64,000 bases of DNA from Microvirga splendida (GCF_016427565.1 NZ_JAELXT010000005.1:1-64000); one strand, 5' to 3'; shown: positions 38,231 through 48,387, numbered from the stretch's first letter. Made by a program: numbers and translations. The notes: a model not told the origin generated them from the sequence alone.

Positions 38231-38254
38231 AAAGGCGGCCGATGGCCGCCTTTT
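38231..38254 (+). terminator. Rho-independent terminator of pckA
   Basis: AAAGGCGGCC (38231-38240) pairs with GGCCGCCTTT (38244-38253) around GAT and runs into T-rich sequence. It ends 17 bases before the next gene. Confidence 0.88.
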
Positions 38255-38270
38255 CCGTTTGGTGCTTCCG

Positions 38271-39713
38271 ATGACCGACGCCGATCCCGAACTGCTGGAT
38301 CTCCTGTCCACCCGCCTGGGCAGCCAGCATGTCATCCGCGATGCCGCTTCCATGGAAGGCTATCTCGTCGAGGAGCGGAAGCTCTATCGCGGCACCGCCC
38401 TGGCGGTCGTCCGCCCCGGCAGCACGGAAGAGGTGGCCTTCGTCGTCCGCGAATGCGCGAGGGCCGGTGTCCCCATCGTGCCGCAGGGCGGCAACACGGG
38501 CCTCGTGGGCGGCGGCGTGCCGCACTCGGGGCTGGTCCTGTCGCTCGCGCGCCTCGACCGCATCCGTGAGGTCGATCCGTTCAACGCTACCATCACGGTC
38601 GAGGCCGGCTGCATTCTCAAGACCGTGCAGGACGAGGCCGAGAAGGCCGATTGCCTGTTTCCCCTGTCGCTCGCTTCCGGGGGGTCGTGCCGGATCGGCG
38701 GCAACATCGCCACCAATGCTGGCGGCTTGAACGTGCTGCGCTACGGAAATACCCGCGACCTCGTTCTCGGGCTCGAGGTCGTGCTCGCCGACGGGCGTGT
38801 CTGGAACGGGCTGAAAGGCCTGCGCAAGGACAACACGGGCTACGACCTGAAGAACCTCTTCGTCGGGTCGGAGGGAACGCTGGGCATCGTCACGGCGGCG
38901 GTGCTGAAGCTGTTTCCGCGCCCGAAGAGCCGCACGGTGGCCTTCATCGGCTGCCCGTCGCCCCATGCGGCGCTCGATCTCTTCGACGCCTTTCGCCGGC
39001 GCGCGGGCGATCAGCTGACGGCCTTCGAGTTCATGCCGCGCTTCGCGCTTCAGATCGTGCTCAAGCACGCGGCCGGCGCCGTTCCTCCGCTGGCGGGCGA
39101 GCACGAGGCTTATGCCCTGATCGAACTGTCGTCGCCCGATCCCGAGATCGACCTGCGCGAGCGGCTCGAACGGGTCCTGGGCGAGGCTCTGGAGGCAGGC
39201 ATCGTCGAGGATGCCGCCATTGCGGCGAGCGAGACTCAGAACGATGCGCTCTGGCATCTGCGCGAAAGCCTGGCCCACGTGCAGAGGTTCGAGGGCGGGT
39301 CGATCAAGCACGATGTCGCCGTGCCGGTCTCGAAGGTGGCGGATTTCATCGTCACCGCAACACAGGCCTGCGAGGCCGCGCTGCCCGGCGTGCGCGTCTG
39401 CGCCTTCGGGCATTTCGGCGACGGCAACATCCACTTCAACCTGAGCCAGCCGGTCGCCATGGAAAAGGCAGCGTTTCTCGCCCAATGGGAGCGGTTCAAC
39501 CGCATCGTCCACGACATCGTGCACGCGATGAACGGCTCGATCTCCGCCGAGCATGGGGTCGGCCTCATCAAGCGCGACGAGCTGGTGCTGTACAAGGATC
39601 CGGTGGCCCTCGACCTGATGCGGACGCTCAAACGAACGCTCGATCCGAAAAACATCCTCAACCCCGGCAAGGTCCTGGCGCTCGAATCCGAATTGCCGCC
39701 CTCCCTGCCTTGA
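38271..39713 (+). CDS. FAD-binding oxidase, GlcD/D-2-hydroxyacid dehydrogenase type
   Basis: A 480-residue flavoprotein of the VAO/PCMH fold. The N-terminal FAD domain has VPIVPQGGNTGLVGGGVPHS and GSCRIGGNIATNAGGLNVLRYGN split by the usual spacing, then RKDNTGYDLKNLFVGSEGTLG. The C-terminal domain has FGHFGDGNIHFNL with the metal His residues, and ISAEHGVGLIKRDEL. This pattern fits D-lactate, glycolate (GlcD) and D-2-hydroxyglutarate dehydrogenases; substrate is not decided by sequence. The start ATG 38271 was chosen over an in-frame TTG 12 bases earlier. It may be followed in the same transcript by the ABC ATPase 77 bases on. Confidence 0.92.
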   Translation: MTDADPELLDLLSTRLGSQHVIRDAASMEGYLVEERKLYRGTALAVVRPGSTEEVAFVVRECARAGVPIVPQGGNTGLVGGGVPHSGLVLSLARLDRIREVDPFNATITVEAGCILKTVQDEAEKADCLFPLSLASGGSCRIGGNIATNAGGLNVLRYGNTRDLVLGLEVVLADGRVWNGLKGLRKDNTGYDLKNLFVGSEGTLGIVTAAVLKLFPRPKSRTVAFIGCPSPHAALDLFDAFRRRAGDQLTAFEFMPRFALQIVLKHAAGAVPPLAGEHEAYALIELSSPDPEIDLRERLERVLGEALEAGIVEDAAIAASETQNDALWHLRESLAHVQRFEGGSIKHDVAVPVSKVADFIVTATQACEAALPGVRVCAFGHFGDGNIHFNLSQPVAMEKAAFLAQWERFNRIVHDIVHAMNGSISAEHGVGLIKRDELVLYKDPVALDLMRTLKRTLDPKNILNPGKVLALESELPPSLP

Positions 39714-39790
39714 CCCGCTCATGCCCATGCCTAGGATGGCGCGGCCAGGCCTGAAGAGCGCCGGACAACGACGATAGAGAAGGAAGCCCC

Positions 39791-40846
<1,056 letters not shown>

Positions 40847-40865
40847 TCCGCAACAGGAGGCAGCT

Positions 40866-41960
40866 ATCGACGTTCTGGTGATCGGAGCCGGTGTGGTGGG
40901 CCTCGCCGTTGCGCGCGCGCTCGGCCTGCGCGGGCACAGCGTGATCGTGGCGGAATCCACCGGCGGCATCGGCAACGGCGTCTCCTCGCGCAACAGCGAG
41001 GTGATCCATGCCGGCATGTATTATCCCTCAGGTTCGCTCCGGGCCCGCCACTGCGTCGAGGGGCGCCGCCTGCTCTACGCCTTCTGCGAAAGCCATGGGG
41101 TGCCGCATGCCCAATGTGGCAAGCTCATCGTCGCCACGAACGATCTCGAACAGGCCAAGATCGAGGGCATCTACGAACAGGGGCTGGCGAACGGCGTCGA
41201 GGGCCTCTCCTACCTCACGGGCAAAGAGGCGCGGGCGCTCGAGCCGAACCTCTCCTGCACCGGCGCGGTGCTGTCGGTCGAGACCGGCATCGTCGACAGC
41301 CATGCGCTGATGCTCGCGCTCCAGGGCGATCTGGAGGATGCGGGCGGCGCCATCGCCTTCCATGCGCCGGTCGAGCGCATCGCACGCAGCGGCGCGGGCT
41401 GGAACGTGCATGTGGGTGGCGCGGAGCCGACCGAGATTACGGTCGACGCCGTGATCAACGCGGCGGGCCTTGGTGCGCAGGCGCTCGCCCGCGCGACCGA
41501 GGACTATCCGATGCAGCGCGTGCCGCCGCTCGTGCTGGCCAAGGGCAACTATTTCGGCTGCCTCGGCAAGCCTGCCTTCTCGCGCCTGATCTATCCGGCG
41601 CCCGTCGACGGCGGCCTCGGCACTCACGTGACGCTGGATCTCGCCGGGCGCATGCGCTTTGGGCCGGACGTGGAATGGGTCGACAGGGAGGAATACGAGG
41701 TCGATCCTCAGCGGGCGGAGAGCTTCTATGCCTCCATCCGCCGCTACTGGCCGGGCCTGCCGGACGGTGCGCTTGTTCCCGACTATTCCGGCATCCGCCC
41801 GAAGCTCACCGGACCGGGCGAGAAAGCCGCCGACTTCATGATCGACGACCCGGCGGAGCATGGGCTCCCCGGGCTCGTCCACCTCTTCGGCATCGAGAGC
41901 CCGGGGCTGACCTCGTGCCTGTCCATCGCTGAGGATGTGGCGGAGAGGCTGGGCGCCTAG
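40866..41960 (+). CDS. LhgO-like FAD-dependent oxidoreductase, apparent AUC start
   Basis: A 364-residue FAD protein of the DAO fold, resembling L-2-hydroxyglutarate oxidase (LhgO). The dinucleotide loop is VLVIGAGVVGLAVARAL, then SSRNSEVIHAGMYYPSGSL, CGKLIVATNDLEQAKI and, at the end, LFGIESPGLTSCLSIAEDVA. No ATG, GTG or TTG fits the family start. AGGAGG at 40855-40860 is followed five bases on by ATC at 40866, exactly where Met should be. GTG at 40878 would cut off the first beta strand and lies 17 bases from the ribosome-binding site. So an AUC start, or a base error or mutation of ATG, is likely. It follows ugpC by 19 bases. Confidence 0.85.
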   Translation: MDVLVIGAGVVGLAVARALGLRGHSVIVAESTGGIGNGVSSRNSEVIHAGMYYPSGSLRARHCVEGRRLLYAFCESHGVPHAQCGKLIVATNDLEQAKIEGIYEQGLANGVEGLSYLTGKEARALEPNLSCTGAVLSVETGIVDSHALMLALQGDLEDAGGAIAFHAPVERIARSGAGWNVHVGGAEPTEITVDAVINAAGLGAQALARATEDYPMQRVPPLVLAKGNYFGCLGKPAFSRLIYPAPVDGGLGTHVTLDLAGRMRFGPDVEWVDREEYEVDPQRAESFYASIRRYWPGLPDGALVPDYSGIRPKLTGPGEKAADFMIDDPAEHGLPGLVHLFGIESPGLTSCLSIAEDVAERLGA

Positions 41961-41969
41961 GCACTAGCG

Positions 41970-43376
41970 TCACCCCCTGAAGAACAGCAGCGTGATCAGC
42001 AGGAAGGTCGGGATCAGGATGGCGCCCGACCAGAGCAGGTAGCCGAAGAAGCTCGGCATCTTCACGCCGCCTTCGCGGGCAATGGCATAGACCATGAAGT
42101 TGGGCGCGTTGCCGATATAGGAGTTGGCGCCCATGAACACGGCGCCCGCCGAGATCGCAGCCAACGTCATGGCGCCTGCCGTCATCAGCTGCTGCGGGTT
42201 GCCGCCGCCGAGTTCGAAGAACACCAGATAGGTCGGAGCGTTATCGAGGAACGACGACAGGCCGCCGGTGAGCCAGAAATAGGCGGCGTTGTCGGGGCTG
42301 CCGTCCGGGTTCGACACGAGCGCCACGAGCGGCGCGAAGGCGCCGTCGGCGCCGGCCCGCAGCATGGCGAGCACGGGAATGATGGCGATGAAGATGCCGG
42401 CGAAGAGCTTCGCCACTTCCTTGATCGGCCCCCAGGAGAAGCCGTTCTCGATCCGGTTCGCCTTCGGGGTCACTTTCAGCGAGATGACCGTGACGGCCAC
42501 CATGATGAGGTCGCGCAGGGCATTCGCCAGCTCGACCTCCGTGCCGAGCACGGTGACGCGCCCCAGATCCGTGGTGGCGCTCATGAGGATCGCCGCGATG
42601 ATGATGAAGATCAGAAAGAAGTTGAAGCCGCCCACGACGCGCACCGGATTGTCGGGAGTCGGATCCGGCCGCACGCGGCCTTCCCGGCGGTAGATCGCCA
42701 GATCGACCATGAAGAACAGGGCGAGCAGAAGGCCTGCTGCCACCAGGGTTTCCATGAACAGGTGCGTGGTCGTCCAGAAGAAGTCGACGCCGCGCAGGAA
42801 GCCGAGGAAGAGCGGCGGATCGCCGAGCGGCGTGAGCGAACCGCCGATATTCGACACCAGGAAGATGAAGAACACGATCACGTGCACGTTGTGCCGCCGG
42901 TCGTCGTTGGCGCGCATCACCGGGCGGATCATCACCATGGAGGCGCCGGTGGTGCCGATGAAGCTCGCCAGCACCGTGCCGATGCCGAGCAGGATCGTGT
43001 TGGTGCCCGGCGCGCCATGGATGTTGCCGCGCACGAGAATGCCGCCCGCCACCGTGAACAGGGCGAGCAGGAGCAGGATGAACGGGATGTATTCCAGCAG
43101 CGCCGTGTGGGCCAGCGCGTGGATCGCTGCCATCGGCCCGAAGGCCAGCGCCATGGGAACCAGCACCAGCAGGCCCCAGACGGCCGCGATCTTGCCCTGG
43201 TGATGCTCCCAGAAGTGCAGGGCCAGCAAGGGGAACAGGGCGATGGACAGGAGGATGCCCGCGAAGGGCAGGGCCCAGGCGAGGCCGAGGCTCGCCCCGT
43301 CGAACTCCGCCGCGAAGGCCGCCTGCGGCATGAGAATCGGGATGGCGGCGAGCACCACGGTCAGAGGGCGGAGCAT
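41970..43376 (-). CDS. NhaD/ArsB-type sodium:proton antiporter family protein
   Basis: A 468-residue membrane protein with about 11-12 hydrophobic segments and a probable cleaved signal peptide (MLRPLTVVLAAIPILMPQAA, then FA-A). Conserved parts include SFIGTTGASMVMIRPVMRAN, SNIGGSLTPLGDPPLFLGFL, LSSFLDNAPTYLVFFELG and FMGANSYIGNAPNFMVYAIA. These fit the ion transporter superfamily branch annotated as sodium:proton antiporter (NhaD-like). The ion has not been shown for this branch. It is convergent with the LhgO-like gene and divergent from the amidotransferase gene. Confidence 0.85.
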   Translation of the reverse strand: MLRPLTVVLAAIPILMPQAAFAAEFDGASLGLAWALPFAGILLSIALFPLLALHFWEHHQGKIAAVWGLLVLVPMALAFGPMAAIHALAHTALLEYIPFILLLLALFTVAGGILVRGNIHGAPGTNTILLGIGTVLASFIGTTGASMVMIRPVMRANDDRRHNVHVIVFFIFLVSNIGGSLTPLGDPPLFLGFLRGVDFFWTTTHLFMETLVAAGLLLALFFMVDLAIYRREGRVRPDPTPDNPVRVVGGFNFFLIFIIIAAILMSATTDLGRVTVLGTEVELANALRDLIMVAVTVISLKVTPKANRIENGFSWGPIKEVAKLFAGIFIAIIPVLAMLRAGADGAFAPLVALVSNPDGSPDNAAYFWLTGGLSSFLDNAPTYLVFFELGGGNPQQLMTAGAMTLAAISAGAVFMGANSYIGNAPNFMVYAIAREGGVKMPSFFGYLLWSGAILIPTFLLITLLFFRG

Positions 43377-43550
43377 GCGTGTGGGTCCCCACGGGCCGGT
43401 TCGACCGGCCCGTTCTTCAACGATTGAGAGCAGCTTTTAAGGGAAGGGATTCGAGGCCGCAACGGCAGGGCCGTTAACCGGCTGTTCACCATAAGTCAAA
43501 GATAGTACAACATCGTTACAAAGCCTTGCCGTGCTGGGATTTTTTGACCG

Positions 43551-44339
43551 ATGTGCCGCTTTCTCGCCTACCGGGGGGAGCCGATCTTCCTCGACGAACT
43601 CGTCTGCGCCCCGGCCCATTCGCTGGTGCACCAGTCGCTGCACGCGGTCGAGGCCAAGACCGGGACGAACGGCGACGGGTTCGGCATCGGCTGGTACGGG
43701 GAACGCCCGGAGCCCGGCGTCTACCGGGAGGTGCGCCCCGCCTGGTCCGACGAGAACCTGCGCAGCCTGTGCGAGCAGGTGCGCTCCAAGCTCTTCTTCG
43801 CCCATGTGCGCGCCTCCACGGGCACCTCAACCACGCGGGCGAACTGCCATCCCTTCACCCATGGCCGCTACCTGTTCATGCATAACGGTCAGATCGGCGG
43901 CTATGGGCGCATCAAGCGGCGTCTCGAATCCCTGATCCCGGACGAGCTCTACGACCGGCGCCTCGGCACCACGGATTCGGAGGCGATTTTCCTCATGGCG
44001 CTCGCCAACGGCCTGGCGGAGGAGCCCGTGACGGCCATGGCCAGGACGCTCAAGACCGTGCGCGGCCTGATGACCGAGGCCGGCATCGAGGAGCCCCTGC
44101 GCTTCACCGCCGCCTTCACGGACGGCGAGAACCTCTGGGCCTATCGCTGGTCCTGCGATGCCAAGCCGCCGACCCTGTATTTCCGCGAGGACAATGGCAA
44201 CCTGCTGATCGTCTCCGAGCCCATCGACGACAAGACCAAGGGCTGGCGCGAGGTGCCCAAGGGCTGCAGCCTCGTTGCGAAGGACGGCATCATCGCGGTC
44301 GAATGCCTCAACGAGGCCATGAGCCGCCTGGCGGCCTGA
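43551..44339 (+). CDS. Class II glutamine amidotransferase (YafJ-like)
   Basis: A 262-residue protein that is a lone N-terminal-nucleophile amidotransferase domain. After removal of Met1, Cys2 (MCRFLAYRGEP) is the nucleophile. NGDGFGIGWYG, FAHVRASTGTSTTRANCHPF and FMHNGQIGGYGRIKRRL are the glutaminase landmarks, and TTDSEAIFLMAL follows. No synthase domain is fused, so the acceptor for the released ammonia is unknown. YafJ relatives are widespread. It is divergent from the antiporter gene over a 174-base region. Confidence 0.93.
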   Translation: MCRFLAYRGEPIFLDELVCAPAHSLVHQSLHAVEAKTGTNGDGFGIGWYGERPEPGVYREVRPAWSDENLRSLCEQVRSKLFFAHVRASTGTSTTRANCHPFTHGRYLFMHNGQIGGYGRIKRRLESLIPDELYDRRLGTTDSEAIFLMALANGLAEEPVTAMARTLKTVRGLMTEAGIEEPLRFTAAFTDGENLWAYRWSCDAKPPTLYFREDNGNLLIVSEPIDDKTKGWREVPKGCSLVAKDGIIAVECLNEAMSRLAA

Positions 44340-44346
44340 GCGGTCT

Positions 44347-44631
44347 TCAGGCGTTGAGCCGGCCCGAGGGCTGGGCAATCAGCGACTGGAGCGCGCCTCT
44401 GAGCGCTTCCATCTGCAGGTCAGTCTCTGCCTGAATGATGCTCTCGTCCGGCGCCTGAAGGGCGCGCAGGCGCGCATTCTCGGCCTCGAGCCGTTCGGTC
44501 TCAGCCATGAGGATCGCCACCTTCTCCAGGGCAATGCGAAGGCGGACCTGGGCGTCGTTGCGCTCCTCCTCGCGCAGCTGCGCCCGGTCGCGCCAGAGGC
44601 GGACGGCGACGCTGCCTGCTTCATCACTCAT
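44347..44631 (-). CDS. Small coiled-coil protein, function unknown
   Basis: A 94-residue acidic protein, almost wholly helical by pattern, with a heptad-like run from about residue 15 to 60 (KVAILMAETERLEAENARL). No family is recognised. It is convergent with the amidotransferase gene, seven bases away. Codon use fits a real gene, but there is no further support. Confidence 0.6.
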   Translation of the reverse strand: MSDEAGSVAVRLWRDRAQLREEERNDAQVRLRIALEKVAILMAETERLEAENARLRALQAPDESIIQAETDLQMEALRGALQSLIAQPSGRLNA

Positions 44632-44721
44632 GGACGGCTCCTCACAGAGTCGATGGGGTGTTGCGGGAGCGCGATCCTAGGGGCGAGGTCTTAACCGATC
44701 GTTGGCGGCCCGCTGGGTCCG

Positions 44722-44802
44722 CACGATGCTCTCATTCAAGAAGAAAGCATCGGACGGATCCCAAAAGTGCAAGTCCACTTTTTGGGATCCGTCCGATGCT
44801 TT
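44722..44802. repeat. Perfect 23-bp inverted repeat at the cyclase 3' end
   Basis: 44744-44766 and 44780-44802 are perfect inverted copies of a 23-mer that begins AAAGCATCGGACGGATCCC, around a 13-base loop. The cyclase stop codon overlaps the right arm. The sequence CACGATGCTCTCATT just to its left (44722-44736) also recurs, in inverted order, beside the related element at 63.6 kb, so this is a mobile-type dispersed repeat of at least 80 bases. Confidence 0.85.
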
Positions 44803-46135
44803 AAGGATCGAAACCCGGCAGGGCCGAGGCGCTCTCGCCCGACAGGGACAGCCTCGCATGGCGCTTGTGAGCCCGCTCGACCCAATCGGCCGCGACGGAT
44901 TGGTCGAGGAAGAACGGCATCAGGCGGCCCTCTTCATGCGCCTTCAGGAACTCGGCCAGGGCCGCCTGCTCGACGCGCCGCTCGTGCGCGGTCTGCAGGC
45001 TGCCGACTCGATCCTCGGAATGCTCCTCGGCCAGGAGGAAATAGGCCGGTGCGTAATCGGGATGCGTCTCGATCACGGCGTCGAGCCTCGCCCTGCGCTC
45101 CGCGCCGTCGAACTGCAGGGCATGGACGAGGGCCGTGGCGCGGGTCGGAGCGTCCTCGTTCAGCTCGGCATAGACCTGCCGGGCGATGAACCGCCCCTCA
45201 TGGGCGCGCACCAGCGCCGCGTAGCGCAGATGCGGATCGACAAAGTCCAGGCCCATCCGGGCCAGAGTATAGTAAGCGCGGTGTGCGCCGATGGCCTCGC
45301 CCTTCGCCTCCAGGAGCAGGGCGTTGTGATACAGGCCCGGCGCGGAGTGCGGATCGTCGATCTGTCCTCCCCTTTGCACGAGCCCCGAGAACGCCTCGAC
45401 GGGATCGACCGGCAGCAGGAACGTCTGAGCCGGGGACAGGATACCGGCCTCTGCCGCCGGCTGCTCCATTGGGCCCGAAGGGCCGCCATAGGAGACGAGC
45501 CCTCCCGCGCCGACGAGGACGATCAGGCAGGCACCCGTCACCGCCAGGGAGGACATGGCCCAGGGGCGCAGGGAGGAGCGACGCGGCTCCGCCGGGATGC
45601 CAGCATCCGGGCCGGCAATCGTAAAGGCATGCACCGGGAACGGAATGTTCTTCACCTGCCGCTCGCCGATATCGATGAAGGGCACGGCGATCTGCCCGGA
45701 GACGGCCTCATGCACGGCGCGCGACAGGCAGATGCCTCCCGGCGAAGCCAGGGTCTCCAGCCGGGCCGCAATGTTGACGGCCATTCCTAAAAGATCGTTC
45801 TGGCGCTCGACCACCTCGCCCACCGAGATGCCGATGCGGAACTGCACCCGCCTGTTGTGCGGGGAGGCGAGGTTCTGCGTCCGCATGTAGTCCTGGATGT
45901 CGATGGCCGCGCGGGTGGCTTCCACGGCGCTGGCGAACTCGCACATGATCGAGTTGCCGGCCGTGTTGAAGACGCGCCCGCCATGATGGGCCACGAAATC
46001 GTCCAGAACGTTGCGGTAGGCCGCGAGTTGCTGCAGCGTTCCGTCCTCATCCTCCGCAATGAGCCGGGAGAAGCCCACGATATCCGCAGCAAGGATGGCG
46101 GCCACTCTCCGCTTCACGGGCGGGCTCCGCGGCAT
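44801..46135 (-). CDS. Class III adenylate/guanylate cyclase domain protein, altered metal site
   Basis: A 444-residue membrane protein with the cyclase domain at the N-terminus (about 8-175), one membrane segment (about 193-215) and a C-terminal helical, TPR-like region. The first metal Asp is Asp18 in LAADIVGFSRL, and the transition-state pair Asn121 and Arg125 lies in MAVNIAARLE. At the second metal position most relatives have TAGDS; here it reads NTAGNSIMCEF, so Asp is replaced by Asn61. The enzyme may be weak, use another metal arrangement, or be inactive. It ends inside a perfect inverted repeat. Neighbours give no clue to its role. Confidence 0.85.
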   Translation of the reverse strand: MPRSPPVKRRVAAILAADIVGFSRLIAEDEDGTLQQLAAYRNVLDDFVAHHGGRVFNTAGNSIMCEFASAVEATRAAIDIQDYMRTQNLASPHNRRVQFRIGISVGEVVERQNDLLGMAVNIAARLETLASPGGICLSRAVHEAVSGQIAVPFIDIGERQVKNIPFPVHAFTIAGPDAGIPAEPRRSSLRPWAMSSLAVTGACLIVLVGAGGLVSYGGPSGPMEQPAAEAGILSPAQTFLLPVDPVEAFSGLVQRGGQIDDPHSAPGLYHNALLLEAKGEAIGAHRAYYTLARMGLDFVDPHLRYAALVRAHEGRFIARQVYAELNEDAPTRATALVHALQFDGAERRARLDAVIETHPDYAPAYFLLAEEHSEDRVGSLQTAHERRVEQAALAEFLKAHEEGRLMPFFLDQSVAADWVERAHKRHARLSLSGESASALPGFDP

Positions 46136-46287
46136 TTGAAGGCTTCACGGCGAAGCTGCGATGGCACCCCACATCCCGGCAAGATGAGGCCTTGTTGTTT
46201 ACATGTTACAATATAGCGCTTTCCGAAAAGGAATGAAAGAGGCTTCTGCGGAATTCTTCCCTGTCCGGTCTTCCCGACGCTCGCAGC

Positions 46288-46998
46288 TCAGCCGTCCAGT
46301 TCGGGATAGCGCCGGAAGATGCCCTCCTGGTTGAAGGGAATACGCCGGGGGCTTGCCAGGTAGGCCTTGATGCGCGGTCGTTCCGTTACGGCATCGTGCA
46401 GGGCTGCCACGAGCGGCGTTTTCGTCAGGGCGCGGGCCGTGGCCTTGGGGAACGCATAGGAGAGGCCTTCGACGGCCTGGAAGAGAGACAGGTCGGCATA
46501 GGTGAGCGTCTTGCCGACGAGATGCCCGCCGCCCGAAGGGTTGCGGGCGAGGATCGCCTCGAACCAATTCAGGAATTTCGGGATGCGGCTGTCCCGGAAG
46601 TCCTGCGCGCGCCGGAGCGCCTCGTCCTTCTGGTCCTCATAATAGAGGCTGACGCCCACCGGGTGATGGGTGTCGTGCGCCTCGGCCACGAAATCGCCCA
46701 GGGTGAGCTGGATCTGGTGCGTCCAGAGACCGCCGGCCGGGTCCTTGGGTGCGAGCCCGTGCCGGGCCCCGAGATAGAGCAGGATCGCCGCCGTCTGGCC
46801 GATGACGGTCTCGCCATCCTTCAGGAACGGCGGCGCGAAGGGCGGGTGCTCCGCATGCTTCATCATCCGCAGCATCACGGCGACGCCCTCAGCCTCCCTG
46901 GCCGCGTCGATGTAGTCGGCGCCCGCCTCTTCCAAAGCAAGCCGCACGAACTCGCCGCGTCCCTGGATCGAGGGCCAGTAATAGAGCTCGTAGGCCAT
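46288..46998 (-). CDS. Glutathione S-transferase family protein
   Basis: A 236-residue soluble GST. The N-terminal thioredoxin-like domain starts MAYELYYWPSIQGRGEFVRL, with Tyr7 near the usual catalytic place, and has the glutathione-binding turn GETVIGQTAAILLYLG. The all-helical C-terminal domain includes YADLSLFQAVEGLSYAFP. The layout resembles the sigma or alpha-like bacterial GSTs. Substrate is unknown. It lies upstream of the cyclase on the same strand with a 152-base gap. Confidence 0.88.
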   Translation of the reverse strand: MAYELYYWPSIQGRGEFVRLALEEAGADYIDAAREAEGVAVMLRMMKHAEHPPFAPPFLKDGETVIGQTAAILLYLGARHGLAPKDPAGGLWTHQIQLTLGDFVAEAHDTHHPVGVSLYYEDQKDEALRRAQDFRDSRIPKFLNWFEAILARNPSGGGHLVGKTLTYADLSLFQAVEGLSYAFPKATARALTKTPLVAALHDAVTERPRIKAYLASPRRIPFNQEGIFRRYPELDG

Positions 46999-47057
46999 GG
47001 AGTGCTCCGGATCTCATCGGCGATGCTGCCAAGAGGGTGGAGCGTGGGGGCGGGAAG

Positions 47058-47537
47058 TCAAAGGGCGCTGCCGGCCAGACAGGCGAGCGCCTCGCCCTCC
47101 AGCCGCATGTGCCGATGATGAAGATCGCGCATGCCGATGGCCTCGTAGAAACGGATGGCGGGCCGCTCCTCTTCGACGAAGAGCTCCACGCGCACCCAAC
47201 CCCGATCCACAGCCGCCTTTGCCACTGCGGCCATCAGCGCCCGCGCGGCTCCCGTGCGCCGCTCCTCCGGCAGAACGTAAAGCGCATGAACGATGCCCAT
47301 GGGCTTGCCGCGCCACCCGGCATAGCCGCGGAAGAACGACACGAAGCCGACCGGCCTGCCGTCGCGCTCGGCGATGAGCGCCTCGAAGAGCGGATCGGGG
47401 CCGAAGCCGTCGGCCTCGATCCTCTCGGCCGATGTCCAGGGCGTCTGGCCGGGCAGATGATCGTCGACCAGGCCGGACACGAAGCGGAAAATCGTCTCAG
47501 AGTCCGAGGAGACGGCGGGACGTATGAGCAAACTCAT
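47058..47537 (-). CDS. GNAT-family N-acetyltransferase
   Basis: A 159-residue acetyltransferase. The GNAT core shows a strand VGFVSFFRGYAGWRG, the acetyl-CoA loop VLPEERRTGAARALMAAVA (the R/Q-x-x-G-x-A type) and the final motif RVELFVEEERPAIRFYEAIGM. The substrate is unknown. It lies just upstream of the GST gene on the same strand and is divergent from the CPBP protease gene. Confidence 0.9.
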   Translation of the reverse strand: MSLLIRPAVSSDSETIFRFVSGLVDDHLPGQTPWTSAERIEADGFGPDPLFEALIAERDGRPVGFVSFFRGYAGWRGKPMGIVHALYVLPEERRTGAARALMAAVAKAAVDRGWVRVELFVEEERPAIRFYEAIGMRDLHHRHMRLEGEALACLAGSAL

Positions 47538-47685
47538 GATGCACCTTCAAGACTGCCGTCGACGTACCGTCCCGACCTCATGCGTGCCGGGTGCGGGAGT
47601 CACGCCTGGCATTCCCATGCTTATCTTTCATGATTGCTTCAAGCAAAGGGTGTCATGTAGTAACGGTCCCCGGTGGAGGTTCTGT

Positions 47686-48387
47686 ATGCGGCCGCTCGGT
47701 CTGTTGGCGACGCTTTCCGTCTATGGCGCGTTCGGCCTGATGCTCCTCGCCGGGACGGCCTGGGGCATGCCGGCGCTGCAAGCCCGTGGAATCCGGCCGG
47801 ATATCTCCTGGTTCATCGTTGCGGGAGTGGTGTTCGCTGCCTTCGGGCTCGCCACCCTCATCCTGCTGGCTCTCGAGGGGCGTGAAACCCGTCGCGAATG
47901 GCACAGGCGGCTTCGGATCAAGCCCATGTCCGGGGAGGACTGGAGAACCGCTCTCGCGGGGATCGCCTTCATGCTGATCGGCTCGGGTGCCGCCTTCCTG
48001 GCGTTCAAGGCGCTTGATCCGGATTTCTCGCCTCACCCGCCGTTTCTGCAAATCACGCCGCTCCAATCCACCGAATACTGGGTGCTCCTGGCGTGGCTTC
48101 CGATGTTCGCTCTCAACATCGGCTGTGAAGAGATCTTCGGGCGAGGCTATCTCCTGCCGCGCAACGAACTGGCGGCCGGGCGCTACGGCTGGCTCGTGAA
48201 CGCCTGCGGGTGGCTGCTCTTCCACATGGCTTTCGGATGGCAGCTCATGATCGTCACGGCCCCGGTGATCCTTGCCGTGTGCTGGGCCGTGCAGCGGCGC
48301 CGGAACACGACCATCGGCCTCGTGATCCATGGCCTCGCCAACGGCCCGAGCTTTATCGCCATCAGCCTGGGCCTGATGCCTGCATAG
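47686..48387 (+). CDS. CPBP-family intramembrane metalloprotease
   Basis: A 233-residue protein with about six membrane segments. It has the three motifs of the CPBP (CAAX protease/bacteriocin-processing, Abi) family: E148-E149-x-x-x-R153 in GCEEIFGRGYLLPR, His180 in WLLFHMAFG, and H215-x-x-x-N219 in IHGLANG. ATG 47686 has GGAGG seven bases upstream and starts the first membrane helix. Targets of bacterial CPBP proteins are mostly unknown. It is convergent with polA, 24 bases away. Confidence 0.9.
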   Translation: MRPLGLLATLSVYGAFGLMLLAGTAWGMPALQARGIRPDISWFIVAGVVFAAFGLATLILLALEGRETRREWHRRLRIKPMSGEDWRTALAGIAFMLIGSGAAFLAFKALDPDFSPHPPFLQITPLQSTEYWVLLAWLPMFALNIGCEEIFGRGYLLPRNELAAGRYGWLVNACGWLLFHMAFGWQLMIVTAPVILAVCWAVQRRRNTTIGLVIHGLANGPSFIAISLGLMPA

